A stretch of DNA of 64,000 bases from Claveliimonas acetigenes (lineage in GTDB: Bacteria > Bacillota > Clostridia > Lachnospirales > Lachnospiraceae): the NCBI RefSeq assembly GCF_025567385.1, contig NZ_JAOQJU010000014.1, forward strand, positions 6,713-70,712, given 5' to 3'. Below the pieces are notes generated by a model. It ran no database searches. It worked only from the letters and a program-made list of their open reading frames with translations, and was not told the DNA's origin. Positions 24,450 through 34,156 of the stretch are shown here, in pieces (within the stretch, counting starts at the first letter, position 1; the number at the start of each line of letters is the position of its first letter). A program made the translations under genes and the position numbers.

Positions 24450-25376
24450 ATGGACACAAATTACATCATTGAAACGAAAAATCTGACGAAGCAATACGGT
24501 TCACAAAAGAGTGTGGCTGACTTAAATATCCATGTGAAGCGTGGGAGAATTTATGGTCTGCTGGGCAGAAACGGAGCCGGAAAAACTACTACCATGAAGA
24601 TGCTGTTGGGCTTAACGAAGCCGACTTCCGGGGAGGTCAAAATCTGGGGAAAGCCCTTGCAGGGGAATGAAAAGAAATTGCTGCCCCGTATCGGAAGCCT
24701 GATTGAATCCCCCGGTTTTTATCCAAATCTGACCGGCACAGAGAACTTGCGTATCTTTGCTACTCTGCGGGGCGTACCAAACAATCATGCCATCAAAGAC
24801 GCTCTGGATTTGGTAGGACTGCCCTACAAAGATAAAAAGCTCTTTTCACAGTATTCTCTTGGTATGAAGCAGCGGCTTGCCATCGCCCTTGCCGTTATGC
24901 ACGACCCAGAGCTTTTGATTTTGGATGAGCCGATCAACGGGCTTGATCCCATCGGCATTGCAGAAGTACGCTCCTTTATTCGGGAGCTTTGCGACGCAAG
25001 AGGAAAAACCATTTTGATTTCCAGTCACATTCTTTCGGAGATTTCCTTGCTGGCTGACGATATTGGAATTATCGACCACGGAGCATTGCTGGAAGAAGAA
25101 AGCCTTGCTGAGCTGGAGCAAAAAAGCAGTAAGCATATCCGATTTACACTCTCTGATACTGCACAGGCGGCAAGAATTTTGGAACGCAATTTCCATGAAA
25201 ATCATTTCTCTATACAGGACGACCACAATCTGCGTCTGCACAACCTTGATCTGCCTGTGGGGAAAATTGTAACTGCCTTTGTAGAAAACGGATTGGAGGT
25301 ATCGGAGGCGCATACCTGTGAAGAAAGTCTTGAAGATTACTTCAAGCGTGTGACGGGAGGCGAGGGAATTGCTTAA
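24450..25376 (+). CDS. ABC transporter ATPase, BcrA/LanF type, cassette 2
   Basis: 308 residues. Walker A GRNGAGKT (39-46), signature SLGMKQRLAIALAV, Walker B LLILDEPINGLDP, switch His in SSHILSE. The C-terminal extension matches the lantibiotic-immunity ATPases. Clearly homologous to the cassette 1 ATPase but diverged. ATG 24450 has AGGAGG upstream. It overlaps the first permease by 8 nt. Confidence 0.92.
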   Translation: MDTNYIIETKNLTKQYGSQKSVADLNIHVKRGRIYGLLGRNGAGKTTTMKMLLGLTKPTSGEVKIWGKPLQGNEKKLLPRIGSLIESPGFYPNLTGTENLRIFATLRGVPNNHAIKDALDLVGLPYKDKKLFSQYSLGMKQRLAIALAVMHDPELLILDEPINGLDPIGIAEVRSFIRELCDARGKTILISSHILSEISLLADDIGIIDHGALLEEESLAELEQKSSKHIRFTLSDTAQAARILERNFHENHFSIQDDHNLRLHNLDLPVGKIVTAFVENGLEVSEAHTCEESLEDYFKRVTGGEGIA

Positions 25377-26178
25377 ACTGATTAAATGCGAATTTTGGAA
25401 ATTAAAGCGGAAAAGATTATTATACGCACTGATGTCATTATCGTTATTTTTTCCGTTGATTTTGGCATATATGGCAAAGGCGGGAACAGGTGCAGATACA
25501 ACGGAACATTATCTTCAAACCCGATTTGATTATGTTTATACAATGATGTTGGGATATGGATTGGTTTTTTTGCTTCCATGTCTAATTGGTATCATTGCCG
25601 CTATTTTGTTTTTTATAGAAAGAGATTGCGATACTTCCAAAAACCTTAGAACAATTCCTGTTACAAATACACAACTCATTATGGCAAAAATTTCTATGCT
25701 CTTTATTTTTAGCATTGCGTTTTGTCTGACAAGCACATTATCTGTTGCGTTGTTTTGTAAACTGTTTCATGTAGGAATGGTTTATGGTATGACTTATAAG
25801 ATATTTATGAGCCTTATTTTTGGAGTTCTTATCGTAGCAGCTTCTTTGCCGATTGTATTTTTAATTATTTGTTTTAACAAAAGTTTTTTGCTTTCTATCC
25901 TGCTTGCGTTTTTTTATTCTATTTTTAACTGGGGCATACTAGGGACAGTTGGAACATCTATAAGTGCTGCAAAAATTGCTTTCTTAAATTCTTTCCCAGT
26001 TATATGTGTTATGAACTGGACAAGCGGCTTAATGATGGATCATTTGCAAAAAGACAATCTTTTGCCGGAAGCCTATGCGATTGTACCAACCACTTGCCAT
26101 ACAATTTTTATTCTGGCAATTACTGTTACACTTTCATTGTGGTTGATCATTCGCTTTTATAAAAAATGGACGAGGTAA
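25369..26178 (+). CDS. lantibiotic-immunity-type ABC permease (first), cassette 2
   Basis: 269 residues, about six membrane spans, N-terminal 'LKLIKCEFWKLKRKRLLYA' motif. TTG start at 25369 inside the ATPase end. Distinctly more A+T-rich than the ATPase upstream, suggesting a different evolutionary source or relaxed composition. Confidence 0.85.
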   Translation: MLKLIKCEFWKLKRKRLLYALMSLSLFFPLILAYMAKAGTGADTTEHYLQTRFDYVYTMMLGYGLVFLLPCLIGIIAAILFFIERDCDTSKNLRTIPVTNTQLIMAKISMLFIFSIAFCLTSTLSVALFCKLFHVGMVYGMTYKIFMSLIFGVLIVAASLPIVFLIICFNKSFLLSILLAFFYSIFNWGILGTVGTSISAAKIAFLNSFPVICVMNWTSGLMMDHLQKDNLLPEAYAIVPTTCHTIFILAITVTLSLWLIIRFYKKWTR

Positions 26179-26183
26179 AAGAT

Positions 26184-26957
26184 ATGGGAAATATAATAAA
26201 AACTGAATTTTTAAAACTAAAACGCTATTCCGTAATAAAAGCCGGAATTATTATGACAGTGCTTTCGCCGCTGCTGTCACTGTTTTATTCCACAGCCAAC
26301 AGTGGACAGACATGGACATTTGACTATTTTATGCAGCAAGTTATGATTAGTAACTGTACCTTGTTTTTTCCGATTATCATTGCACTGATAGCAGGTTATA
26401 TTATAACAAGGGAATATACAGACGATACGATGAAGAATATATCAACAATTCCTATCCCATATAAACAGTTGCTTTCTGGAAAACTACTTGTTCTATTGTT
26501 GTTGACAATCATCTTTAGCCTTATAGGTTGTGTGATAGCATTAGTAATTAACATTATTGCCGGATTTCCGGGAGCGCATTTTGGCAATCTGTTTAATATG
26601 TTTATTCGTGTTACTGGGGCGAATATAGGGATCTATATTTCAGTCTTGCCGATTATTTTGCTATTTTGTTGTTCGGCAAATAATTTTTTGGGTGGGGTTG
26701 CACTAGCTTTTGTGTATGGATATTTCGGAACTTTTGAAGGAACACTGTTAAATTATTATCCGATTAAAGCAAGCATGATTTTAGTAGACCCTACTTGTGG
26801 TGCGGAATATGGTTATACTTATCACATTTTTCCTGCCCTGATCACAATAGCTTTGACTTTTTTAATTTCTATCATTATTCTTGCAAACAAAAAGAAAGCA
26901 CCCGGTACATTGACTGTCACTAAAAAGAAAAAAGTAGTTAGAAAAAAGGGATGGTGA
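26184..26957 (+). CDS. lantibiotic-immunity-type ABC permease (second), cassette 2
   Basis: 257 residues, about six spans, N-terminal 'NIIKTEFLKLKRYSVIKAG' motif. ATG 26184 has GAGGT upstream; an earlier ATG at 26166 is possible. The C-terminus is a very basic tail (TKKKKVVRKKGW). The second copy of the 489-bp repeat begins 4 nt after its stop, in the same reading frame. Confidence 0.85.
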   Translation: MGNIIKTEFLKLKRYSVIKAGIIMTVLSPLLSLFYSTANSGQTWTFDYFMQQVMISNCTLFFPIIIALIAGYIITREYTDDTMKNISTIPIPYKQLLSGKLLVLLLLTIIFSLIGCVIALVINIIAGFPGAHFGNLFNMFIRVTGANIGIYISVLPIILLFCCSANNFLGGVALAFVYGYFGTFEGTLLNYYPIKASMILVDPTCGAEYGYTYHIFPALITIALTFLISIIILANKKKAPGTLTVTKKKKVVRKKGW

Positions 26958-26960
26958 CGT

Positions 26961-27449
26961 GATGGGACATTAGCTGTTTTTGATATAGAAGAATCCGGCA
27001 AACAGATTGGCGAAAAGTTATTTCTGCTTCTTAACGAGGAACAAAAGAATGCTCTAATGCAATATATTTTGGAGCAAGGAGTCTGTCATGGAACAGTATT
27101 CAATTCCTGTCACACTTCTTCCGCAGCAGAGAAAAATCCTCTGACAGAAATACAAGAAGGCGAGCTTTATCTATGCCTGGAACACCGTACTGTCAGGGTT
27201 CGTGAACGGATTATCAACCTGACAAGTAAGGAGTTTGATATACTGGCATTACTCATTGCCAATCCCAAACGTGTTTTTACTTACGAACTGATTACCGATT
27301 TGGTTTGGAAAGAGGATTGTGATTTCTATTCGAGAAAAGCGATTCATAATCATATAAGTAAGTTGCGTAAGAAATTGCGCTTTGAACCGGATCTTCCAAA
27401 CTATATTGAGAGTGTCGCCGGGATCGGCTATAAATTTGAACATCTATAA
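26961..27449 (+). repeat. 489-bp direct repeat, copy 2
   Basis: See copy 1 (21915-22403). Same orientation, equal length. Together they flank about 4.6 kb containing the whole of cassette 2. Confidence 0.9.
27057..27449 (+). CDS. stand-alone winged-helix DNA-binding protein, copy 2
   Basis: 130 residues, differing from copy 1 in only a few residues around 'SCHTSSAAEKNP'. As in copy 1, ATG 27057 has no ribosome binding site, and the frame is open upstream, here directly from the permease stop at 26955-26957. A strong terminator follows. The low ratio of amino-acid to silent changes between the copies suggests both have been under selection or were recently duplicated or converted. Confidence 0.7.
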   Translation: MQYILEQGVCHGTVFNSCHTSSAAEKNPLTEIQEGELYLCLEHRTVRVRERIINLTSKEFDILALLIANPKRVFTYELITDLVWKEDCDFYSRKAIHNHISKLRKKLRFEPDLPNYIESVAGIGYKFEHL

Positions 27450-27453
27450 CATG

Positions 27454-27494
27454 AGCCCACAAGGTGTTGTTTTCCCTTGTGGGCTTGCTTTTTG
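27454..27494 (+). terminator. intrinsic terminator after cassette 2
   Basis: Perfect 11-bp stem AGCCCACAAGG/CCTTGTGGGCT followed by TGCTTTTTG. Confidence 0.85.
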
Positions 27495-27600
27495 TAGCAT
27501 ATATTCTAAGAGCAGAATATGTAGAAAATTGCGAATATAAAGAGTAAAAAGCGAATGTCTGCGGACTGATACAGGAAACATAAACGATATAATTTTCTCC

Positions 27601-27638
27601 CAAGGAGGTATCAAGCAGCCGATTCAGGTTCCTCCTTG
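27601..27638 (+). promoter_or_regulatory. leader hairpin pairing two Shine-Dalgarno-like arms
   Basis: CAAGGAGG (27601-27608) and CCTCCTTG (27631-27638) form a perfect 8-bp stem with a 22-nt loop at the start of a ~500-nt leader before the sigma-like gene. It could sequester the ribosome binding site of a leader peptide. Confidence 0.45.
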
Positions 27639-27811
27639 ATGGGAGGAAATGCCTATGCGTCTATGCAACACAGATCCGCAGATAAACTGCTTTACATTCA
27701 GTCACCTATACGTCGTAGTCCAGCTCGTATGGATTGCGGCGTTTTTGGTTTCGACAAAGTTTGAGCATTTTCGCTGTCAACCTCCCGGAAAAATTTCATA
27801 CTGCTGCTTTG

Positions 27812-27845
27812 GCGCGCCTGTTCTTTGTACGGGCGCGCTTTTTTG
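27812..27845 (+). terminator. intrinsic terminator/attenuator in leader of sigma-like gene 1
   Basis: GCGCGCC/GGCGCGC stem, 13-nt loop, then TTTTTTG, 110 nt upstream of the sigma-like ATG. No gene is seen between 27450 and 27953, so the terminator probably controls read-through into the recombination module. Confidence 0.7.
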
Positions 27846-27953
27846 TACCCTTTTTTTAATCAGAAAGAGACTTAGACCTTATCGCTGCCGCAGCCCACCC
27901 TCTGATTTCGATTTTTGCCATCAACTCAAACATCGAAATTGGAGGAAATTACT

Positions 27954-28376
27954 ATGAAGAAAATCAATCTTCGGGATTATTACCCGTATTATACACAGGA
28001 CATGATCGTTGAGGTGCCGGATGAAGTTGCTTTGTTGCTTCGGGAGTATATGTTGCTGGAAGAAGCCTATCGGATTCGTACATACCGCTATAAAGCATTT
28101 TACTCCCTGGATCGAGACGAAGGTATTGAGCGTGAGATATTGCAAAAGCCTCTTAACCCGGCAGAAATTTGGGAACAGCGTCAAATGACGGAGTTGATTT
28201 ATAAAGGTCTTTCCAAACTTCCGGTAAAGCAGCGCCAACGGATCTATGCACACTTTTTTCTTGGCATGAGCAAAGCAGATATTGCCAAAGCGGAAGGAAC
28301 ACACAAAAGCCGGATCACCCGTTCTATCGAAGCCGGATTGCGTAGTCTGGAAAAATATTTCAAAGAAATTTTATAA
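27954..28376 (+). CDS. sigma-70-like factor, recombination module 1
   Basis: 140 residues. The C-terminal half is a sigma-4-type helix-turn-helix (ELIYKGLSKLPVKQRQRIY, then 'GMSKADIAKAEGTHKSRIT'). The N-terminal region is short and there is no clear region 2, as in the Orf7-type regulators of Tn916-like elements. TGGAGG lies 7 nt upstream of ATG 27954. It heads the DUF6870 and three-recombinase module and probably drives it. Confidence 0.85.
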   Translation: MKKINLRDYYPYYTQDMIVEVPDEVALLLREYMLLEEAYRIRTYRYKAFYSLDRDEGIEREILQKPLNPAEIWEQRQMTELIYKGLSKLPVKQRQRIYAHFFLGMSKADIAKAEGTHKSRITRSIEAGLRSLEKYFKEIL

Positions 28377-28614
28377 CAGACGGCAACTTTGCCCCTAAAA
28401 ATGTACTGAATAGTAGAGGGACATATTCGGCGGGACAAGCTGGACGGGTGTGGTAAGGAAGCATATATCTCCTCCCACCCCAACTGCAATATCAATTTGT
28501 CTGCCATGCCCCTTGCTTGTTCCTTGACAACCGAATATACGCTGTTACAGGTACTTCATTCTGTGTTCCGAGCGGCAGATGGGGCGGCGCGGTGACAGGC
28601 GGCCTAAGGAGGTG
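28377..28614. other. non-coding stretch in recombination module 1
   Basis: No convincing gene. It is G+C-rich and contains short inverted segments (for example GGCGG/CCGCC-like pairs near 28575), and lies between the sigma-like and DUF6870 genes. The mirror module has a comparable non-coding interval (40345-40922), so the spacing itself may be a conserved feature, perhaps a structured RNA or recombination-related DNA. Confidence 0.4.
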
Positions 28615-28788
28615 ATGAATCCAGGCTGTCCGAGCGATAAACGCAACCTACGAAACCGGCTGTGGCAGGCCGGACGCGATAACGACGCAGATCATAATGG
28701 TACTTCTTCACAGCTTCCTAAAGACTTGGGGAGAGTTCCTGCGGCGTTTGCTTGCTCTGGCAAAGCGGCGGCGTATGTGGGACTATGA
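28615..28788 (+). CDS. possible small protein (57 residues)
   Basis: ATG 28615 follows AAGGAGGTG at very short spacing and opens a 57-codon frame beginning MNPGCPSDKRN. It is overlapped by a second frame (28697-28912). No family recognised; may be spurious. Confidence 0.3.
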   Translation: MNPGCPSDKRNLRNRLWQAGRDNDADHNGTSSQLPKDLGRVPAAFACSGKAAAYVGL

Positions 28789-28912
28789 TGCGGTGACGCT
28801 ATCCGCAGCCTGTAATAGCCCCGTCCTTATAACAGAAGGACTTGCCGGGGTGCGTGGCAAATACGGCAGTAAAATCGAAATCAGATATAATGGGCCGGAT
28901 TTATGTGTGTAA
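28697..28912 (+). CDS. possible small protein (71 residues) overlapping the previous frame
   Basis: The frame encodes a basic, protein-like sequence (FLKTWGEFLRRLLALAKRRR, ending KIEIRYNGPDLCV) but has no ribosome binding site. It overlaps the 28615 frame by 92 nt, so a frameshift or an alternative start would be needed. Unknown function. Confidence 0.3.
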   Translation: MVLLHSFLKTWGEFLRRLLALAKRRRMWDYDAVTLSAACNSPVLITEGLAGVRGKYGSKIEIRYNGPDLCV

Positions 28913-28976
28913 CAACCGTAGATCCGACCTATTCATGTGGTTTTGATAACACAGTTTTCAGAAGGGAGTTGATACT

Positions 28977-29192
28977 ATGGAAATGAACACCATTGTCAGT
29001 GAAGTGGGTACGCTGGTAGACATTCGGGATGTTTCTGTCAACAAAGAACTTTCCCGTGATGAACGGATTGCAGAATTTGTTCAGCAGATAAAAAATCCAT
29101 ACCATTTTAAGTGTGGCCGTTTTACTGTACAGGCCAGCTTTTCTGCTGAAGGTGCTACCCTGGAAGAATGTATCAAGGGTATTTTACGATAG
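28977..29192 (+). CDS. DUF6870-like small protein, module 1
   Basis: 71 residues. Pattern 'LVDIRDVSVNKELSRDERI', 'QQIKNPYHFKCGRFTVQASF', 'GATLEECIKGIL' fits the DUF6870 group. The same type of protein is encoded at 39735-39983 in the mirror module, in both cases directly before the first recombinase. AAGGGAG precedes the ATG. Likely a regulator or accessory of recombination by position only. Confidence 0.75.
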   Translation: MEMNTIVSEVGTLVDIRDVSVNKELSRDERIAEFVQQIKNPYHFKCGRFTVQASFSAEGATLEECIKGILR

Positions 29193-29327
29193 GCGCAATT
29201 TTAAGAAAGGGGCTGACTTTTCCGTAAAAGCATGGTAGAATAAGAATCGGAAAAGGAATTGAATATGGACTAACCACACTTCTTGAATTGCGGGGATTTT
29301 TCTGTGCAACGAAAGGAGTGTTTTTTT

Positions 29328-30956
29328 ATGCAGGTTTACAAAGCGATTAAGTACATCCGTCTTTCTTATACGGATGATAAAACAGTAGAAAGTGACAGCG
29401 TTGCCAATCAGCGGCGCCTGATCGATGATTACATAGCCCGACACCCGGAAATTGAGGTTGTGGCAGAAAAAATTGACGATGGTTATAGTGGCGTTTTGTT
29501 TGATCGCCCGGCATTTCAGGAAATGATGCAGATGATCGAACAAGGCGAAGCTAATTGCGTGATTGTCAAAGACCTCTCCCGCTTAGGTCGTGAGTACATA
29601 GAAACAGGCCGCTATATGCGCAGGGTGTTTCCAGCCTATGGAGTGCGTTTTATCGCAATTAACGATAATGTGGATACGGAAAATGACGCTGCCGATGATC
29701 TCACGGTTTCTGTCAAAAACATTATGAATGAGGCTTACTGTCGGGATATTTCCGTTAAGACACGGAGTGCCCTGGAAGTAAAACGGCGCAGCGGGGATTT
29801 TGTAGGTGCTTTTACCATCTATGGTTATGTGAAAGTCGGCGATAAACACAAGAGCCTGGAAGTAGACGAATATGCTGCCAATGTTGTGCGGGATATTTTC
29901 AGAAAACGGCTGGAAGGATTCAGCGCTTCCCATATAGCGGATGAACTGAACCGATTAGGAATTCTTTCACCGTTGGCGTATAAGCGCAATCACGGAATGC
30001 CTCATGCAAAAGGTGGCTATACAGACCGAAAGGATTGCAAATGGTCTGCAACTACAATCATCCGCATTTTACAGGATGAAACTTACACCGGAACACTGGT
30101 CCAGGGCAAGCAGACAACGCCCCATTTCAAATTAAAAGAGCGTGAGGACAAACCTTCTTCGGAATGGATTCGTGTGGAGGGAACCCATGAGGCAATCATA
30201 CAAAAGCACGATTTTGATCTGGTGCAAAGGCTCCGCAGGATTGACACAAGGACTTCTCCTAAATCGGATAAGGTTTACCTGTTTTCCGGCATTTTGATCT
30301 GCGGCTGCTGTGGCTGCCGTATGACCCGCAAGACGAACCGCTATAAAGATAAAGAGTATCACTATTATTACTGCCCGACCGGTAAAAAGAATGGCTGCAC
30401 ATCGTCGGTCATGCTGAAAGAGTCGGATCTGATTGAATGTGTACAGGACAGTTTGAAAGGACATATTGAAAATGTTGCTTCTCTGGATGCCCTGCTGTCC
30501 AGTATCAGTCAAGAACGGATTAACCGGGAATTGGCGCAGGAATATGCCGCACAGATCAGAGTAAATGAAAAGCGTGTGGCACAGACCGAGGGCTTTAAGG
30601 CAAAACTCTATGAAAATCTGGTGAGTGGAATTCTGACAAAGGAAGAATTTCTCTCTTACAAGCGAAAATACAATGCAGATATTGAACTGTTCCAAAAAGC
30701 AATCGCTGAATGGAACGAAAAACTTACAGATGTATTAGAAAACCGAAGCGAACGAAACCGTTGGATCAACCATTTTATGAAATTTTCTACTATGGAGGGT
30801 ATTGACCGTCGGGCAGTCATGCAGCTTATCCGAAGCATACGGGTAATGGGTAAAGATGAACTGCATATTGAATTTAATTACCAGGATGAGTATCAGAAAG
30901 CAATCTCTTTGGCGGAACAGATTGCTACAAAAAACGAAGAAAGGATGGTGGGCTAA
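29328..30956 (+). CDS. large serine recombinase 1 of module 1
   Basis: 542 residues. The resolvase-type catalytic domain opens with the active-site Ser13 (KYIRLSYTDD) and contains the conserved VKDLSRLGRE. A Recombinase domain follows (~165-280), then a zinc ribbon (CGCCGC...YYCP...GCTS) and a C-terminal coiled coil (~380-450). It catalyses site-specific integration/excision through a phosphoserine intermediate. ATG 29328 has AAAGGAG upstream. Its TAA is directly followed by the next ATG. Confidence 0.93.
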   Translation: MQVYKAIKYIRLSYTDDKTVESDSVANQRRLIDDYIARHPEIEVVAEKIDDGYSGVLFDRPAFQEMMQMIEQGEANCVIVKDLSRLGREYIETGRYMRRVFPAYGVRFIAINDNVDTENDAADDLTVSVKNIMNEAYCRDISVKTRSALEVKRRSGDFVGAFTIYGYVKVGDKHKSLEVDEYAANVVRDIFRKRLEGFSASHIADELNRLGILSPLAYKRNHGMPHAKGGYTDRKDCKWSATTIIRILQDETYTGTLVQGKQTTPHFKLKEREDKPSSEWIRVEGTHEAIIQKHDFDLVQRLRRIDTRTSPKSDKVYLFSGILICGCCGCRMTRKTNRYKDKEYHYYYCPTGKKNGCTSSVMLKESDLIECVQDSLKGHIENVASLDALLSSISQERINRELAQEYAAQIRVNEKRVAQTEGFKAKLYENLVSGILTKEEFLSYKRKYNADIELFQKAIAEWNEKLTDVLENRSERNRWINHFMKFSTMEGIDRRAVMQLIRSIRVMGKDELHIEFNYQDEYQKAISLAEQIATKNEERMVG

Positions 30957-32606
30957 ATGGCAAGAAAAAGCAGAAAACAGACGGCAGCTCCCATGCCGGC
31001 ACCATCTTTGTATGTACATGTGGCTCTGTATATCCGTCTTTCTGTGGAGGATAACAAAAAGCGGGGCTGCTCAGTAGAAAACCAAAAGTTGGTACTGAAT
31101 GACTTTCTTTCAGATAAACCGGACTTCGTTGTGTATGATACTTATATCGACAACGGAGCAACAGGGACAAATTTTCACCGCCCTGGATTTCAGCAAATGC
31201 TATCTGATATTGAAGCAGGCCACATTAACTGTGTGATTGTTAAGGATCTTTCCCGATTAGGGCGAAATTCTATTGACACAGGTTATTATATCGAACAATA
31301 TTTTCATGCGCATAATGTTCGGTTCATTGCTGTTACGGATCAGTTTGACACAGCGGATTCCGGAAATCTTCATGGCGGTATCATGCTGCCTTTGAAAAAT
31401 ATGATCAATGAAGCCTATGCTCTGGACATTGGGCGAAAAATCAAAGCACAGGCGCGGCAGGCTATGAAAGATGGCGACTATATTGGTGCACGGGCACCTT
31501 ACGGTTACAGGAAAGACCCGGATGATTGCCATAAACTTCTGATTGATGAAAATACTGCCCCTGTAGTAAAACAGATTTTTGAATGGGCACATGAACATGT
31601 GGCACTGAACCGGATTGTCCGCAACCTAAATGAGATGGGGATTCCGGCACCGAGCCATTATAAAAAGACCACTGGCGAGATTACCAGTCCGGGACTGATC
31701 GGAAGCGGCAAATGGCAGACCCGTACAGTGATGAAAATCTTAGAAAGCGAAGTTTATACAGGCGATCTGGTGCAAGGGAAAACAAAGATTGTAGATCATC
31801 AGCAGGTCAAGGCTGGAGAAGATAATCTGATTATTGTAAAATGCACCCATGAACCGATCATCAGCCATGAGTTGTTTCATGCAGTTCAGGAATACAGAAA
31901 ACAGATCTGTGAAGAAAGCAAAGCAACTCCAAAACGTCCCTACACACCAAACATTTTCAAAGGTAAAGTGTTCTGTACTGATTGTGGCAGAAGCCTTCAC
32001 AGGCAACGCGCCGAGCGCCGGAAAGGACCCGACACTTACTGGTTCCACTGCCTTACAAACAGCCGGGTAGAAAAAGATAGCTGCAAAGGTGCGATGATAC
32101 AGGAGAAAGAACTGATTTCTACTGTTACGGCTATTCTTGAAAAAGAGCTGACAGTTGCGCTGGGAATGTCGCTGCCACTCTTTCAGTTGGAGGCAAGACA
32201 AAAACAGGAAAAAGATAAGCTGAAAATTCAGATGTCGGCCAAACGACAGGAAATTGAAAAAACACGCCGGCTGATCCGTGGCCTATATGAAAATTTTGTA
32301 CAGGGTATTTTGACAAATGACGAATACTTTGAATTGAAAGCGGATTATGAACATGCTATCAATGCTCTGTCTGGTGAGATTGAAGTATTTGAAAAATCTA
32401 TGGACTCCCTGGACAACCAGCTTGCCAGATACCGTGCAATGGAAAAGGATGCAAAAACACTGGCACAGGATCATGTACTGACTGCAGAACTGATTGAACG
32501 GCTCATTGAACGAATTGAGATCGACCACGAGCGGAATATTCATGTAACCTTCCGTTTCAAAAATGAATTTCAGGGAAAGGCGGTGGAACCGTGCGCAACT
32601 ATGTGA
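30957..32606 (+). CDS. large serine recombinase 2 of module 1 (MARKSRK type)
   Basis: 549 residues. A basic N-terminal extension (MARKSRKQ) precedes the catalytic domain with Ser29 (LYIRLSVED) and VKDLSRLGRN. Recombinase domain, zinc ribbon (FCTDCG...CKGAM) and coiled coil follow. The middle recombinase of the mirror module also begins MARKSRK. The gene starts with no spacing after recombinase 1, indicating coupled translation and probably a multi-subunit recombinase. Confidence 0.93.
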   Translation: MARKSRKQTAAPMPAPSLYVHVALYIRLSVEDNKKRGCSVENQKLVLNDFLSDKPDFVVYDTYIDNGATGTNFHRPGFQQMLSDIEAGHINCVIVKDLSRLGRNSIDTGYYIEQYFHAHNVRFIAVTDQFDTADSGNLHGGIMLPLKNMINEAYALDIGRKIKAQARQAMKDGDYIGARAPYGYRKDPDDCHKLLIDENTAPVVKQIFEWAHEHVALNRIVRNLNEMGIPAPSHYKKTTGEITSPGLIGSGKWQTRTVMKILESEVYTGDLVQGKTKIVDHQQVKAGEDNLIIVKCTHEPIISHELFHAVQEYRKQICEESKATPKRPYTPNIFKGKVFCTDCGRSLHRQRAERRKGPDTYWFHCLTNSRVEKDSCKGAMIQEKELISTVTAILEKELTVALGMSLPLFQLEARQKQEKDKLKIQMSAKRQEIEKTRRLIRGLYENFVQGILTNDEYFELKADYEHAINALSGEIEVFEKSMDSLDNQLARYRAMEKDAKTLAQDHVLTAELIERLIERIEIDHERNIHVTFRFKNEFQGKAVEPCATM

Positions 32607-34129
32607 TTGCCCTTTATATCCGTCTTTCTGTGGAAGATTTCAAAACCGAAAGTTTGAGTATACCAAATCAAAAACTGATTCTTCGTGAAAAAGCTATGTC
32701 TCTGCCGGAATGGGATAACAGTGAGATTTTGGAATTTATTGACAATGGTCATACAGGGACAAACTTTGAGCGTCCGGCGGTGCAGGAACTTTTAACAATG
32801 GTTCAGGCTGGAAAGATCAACTGTATTATTGTAAAAGACCTTTCCCGATTTGGACGTAACAGCATTGAAACCGGCTATTTTATTGAGCGGGTATTTCCTC
32901 TTTACCACACCCGTTTTATTTCCGTCAGTGATGATTTTGACACGGCTAATTTCAAAGGTGATACCGGAGGGATTGATATTGCTTTCAAGTATCTTATTAG
33001 CGAGTGTTATAGCCGGGATATGTCCATGAAAACCAAAAGTGCAAAATACGCAAAGATGCGTCGTGGAGAATATCAGAGTGTCATCTGTCCTTACGGCTAT
33101 CGCAAGAGTGCAGACGGACGTATGGAACCGGACGAGGATGTTGCCCCGAATGTGCAGATGATATTTCAATGGGCGTCTGAAGGCAACACCGCAGCCGAGA
33201 TCACAAGAAGATTGTATGCTATGAATATCCCCACCCCTGGGGAATATCGCAAACTTAAAGGCAAGGACTATTACAATGTTTCCCGAACAAACGGCGTTTG
33301 GAGTACATCAACGGTCCTGCGTATTTTAGAAGATCAAAGATATATCGGTACCTATGTAATTGGCAAGAGAAAGGTAAAAGAGATTGGCAGCCGACATACA
33401 CAGTTAAAGGATGAAAGTGAGTGGTTCAAAATACCGAACCATCATCCGGCTATTATAAGTGTGGATCTATTTGAGAAAGCCAATGCTTCAATTAAGCGTT
33501 TCTCTCTGTCAAATAAAAAGCCGCGTGATTATCTGCTCCGCGGTAAGGTATTCTGTGGATGCTGCGATCATGCAATGTCTCTACGAAATGGTGCGTGGTT
33601 TTATTGCCGTCATTCCGAGGTGGCTGAAACGCTTCCTTGTCATGGTGTGCGCATAAAGATGGCAGATCTGGAGCAGGTTGTATTTGAAATAATTCGGGCT
33701 CAAATGTGTCCGGCATTGGGAATTGACAGCAATAAGGATAAATTGGATTTGCAGACAGTCCAGCAGGCCGAACATGAAGAAAAACTCCGTTCTATTCAAG
33801 ACAGCAAGCGGCATCTTTATGAGCAGTATGCACTCGGAGAGATTGATTTGGAAACCTATCGAACACGAAAAGCGGTTTATGATACGGAACTGGTACAAGC
33901 CAAAAATGTTCATGCTGTCATCACTGCACAGACAAAGCAGATAAAAAGTGATTATGAGATTAAGCTGAAACAACAGGAAATTGTGCAGGAAGTCGGAAAC
34001 GCCAACATGCTGACAAAAGCTCTGATTGACCGGCTTATCAACAAAGTTTACGTCTTTCCAGGAGATCGGATTGAGATTGAATATGCAACACAGGATTTCT
34101 TAGAAACTAAGGAATCCGAAAAGGTATAA
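32591..34129 (+). CDS. large serine recombinase 3 of module 1
   Basis: 512 residues from GTG 32591, overlapping recombinase 2 by 16 nt. Active-site Ser13 (LYIRLSVED), VKDLSRFGRN, Recombinase domain, a zinc ribbon missing some spacing (FCGCCD...FYCRHS...PCHG) and a C-terminal coiled coil. A hairpin follows the stop, then the integrase relic, so this gene lies at the right end of the ICE. Confidence 0.93.
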   Translation: MRNYVIALYIRLSVEDFKTESLSIPNQKLILREKAMSLPEWDNSEILEFIDNGHTGTNFERPAVQELLTMVQAGKINCIIVKDLSRFGRNSIETGYFIERVFPLYHTRFISVSDDFDTANFKGDTGGIDIAFKYLISECYSRDMSMKTKSAKYAKMRRGEYQSVICPYGYRKSADGRMEPDEDVAPNVQMIFQWASEGNTAAEITRRLYAMNIPTPGEYRKLKGKDYYNVSRTNGVWSTSTVLRILEDQRYIGTYVIGKRKVKEIGSRHTQLKDESEWFKIPNHHPAIISVDLFEKANASIKRFSLSNKKPRDYLLRGKVFCGCCDHAMSLRNGAWFYCRHSEVAETLPCHGVRIKMADLEQVVFEIIRAQMCPALGIDSNKDKLDLQTVQQAEHEEKLRSIQDSKRHLYEQYALGEIDLETYRTRKAVYDTELVQAKNVHAVITAQTKQIKSDYEIKLKQQEIVQEVGNANMLTKALIDRLINKVYVFPGDRIEIEYATQDFLETKESEKV

Positions 34130-34156
34130 CCGTGAACACCCATTTGAAACAGCTAT

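Noticed and set aside
27649..27957. 102-codon frame in the leader of sigma-like gene 1
   Set aside because: Contains the GC-rich terminator and overlaps the sigma start; Cys-rich translation with no family resemblance.
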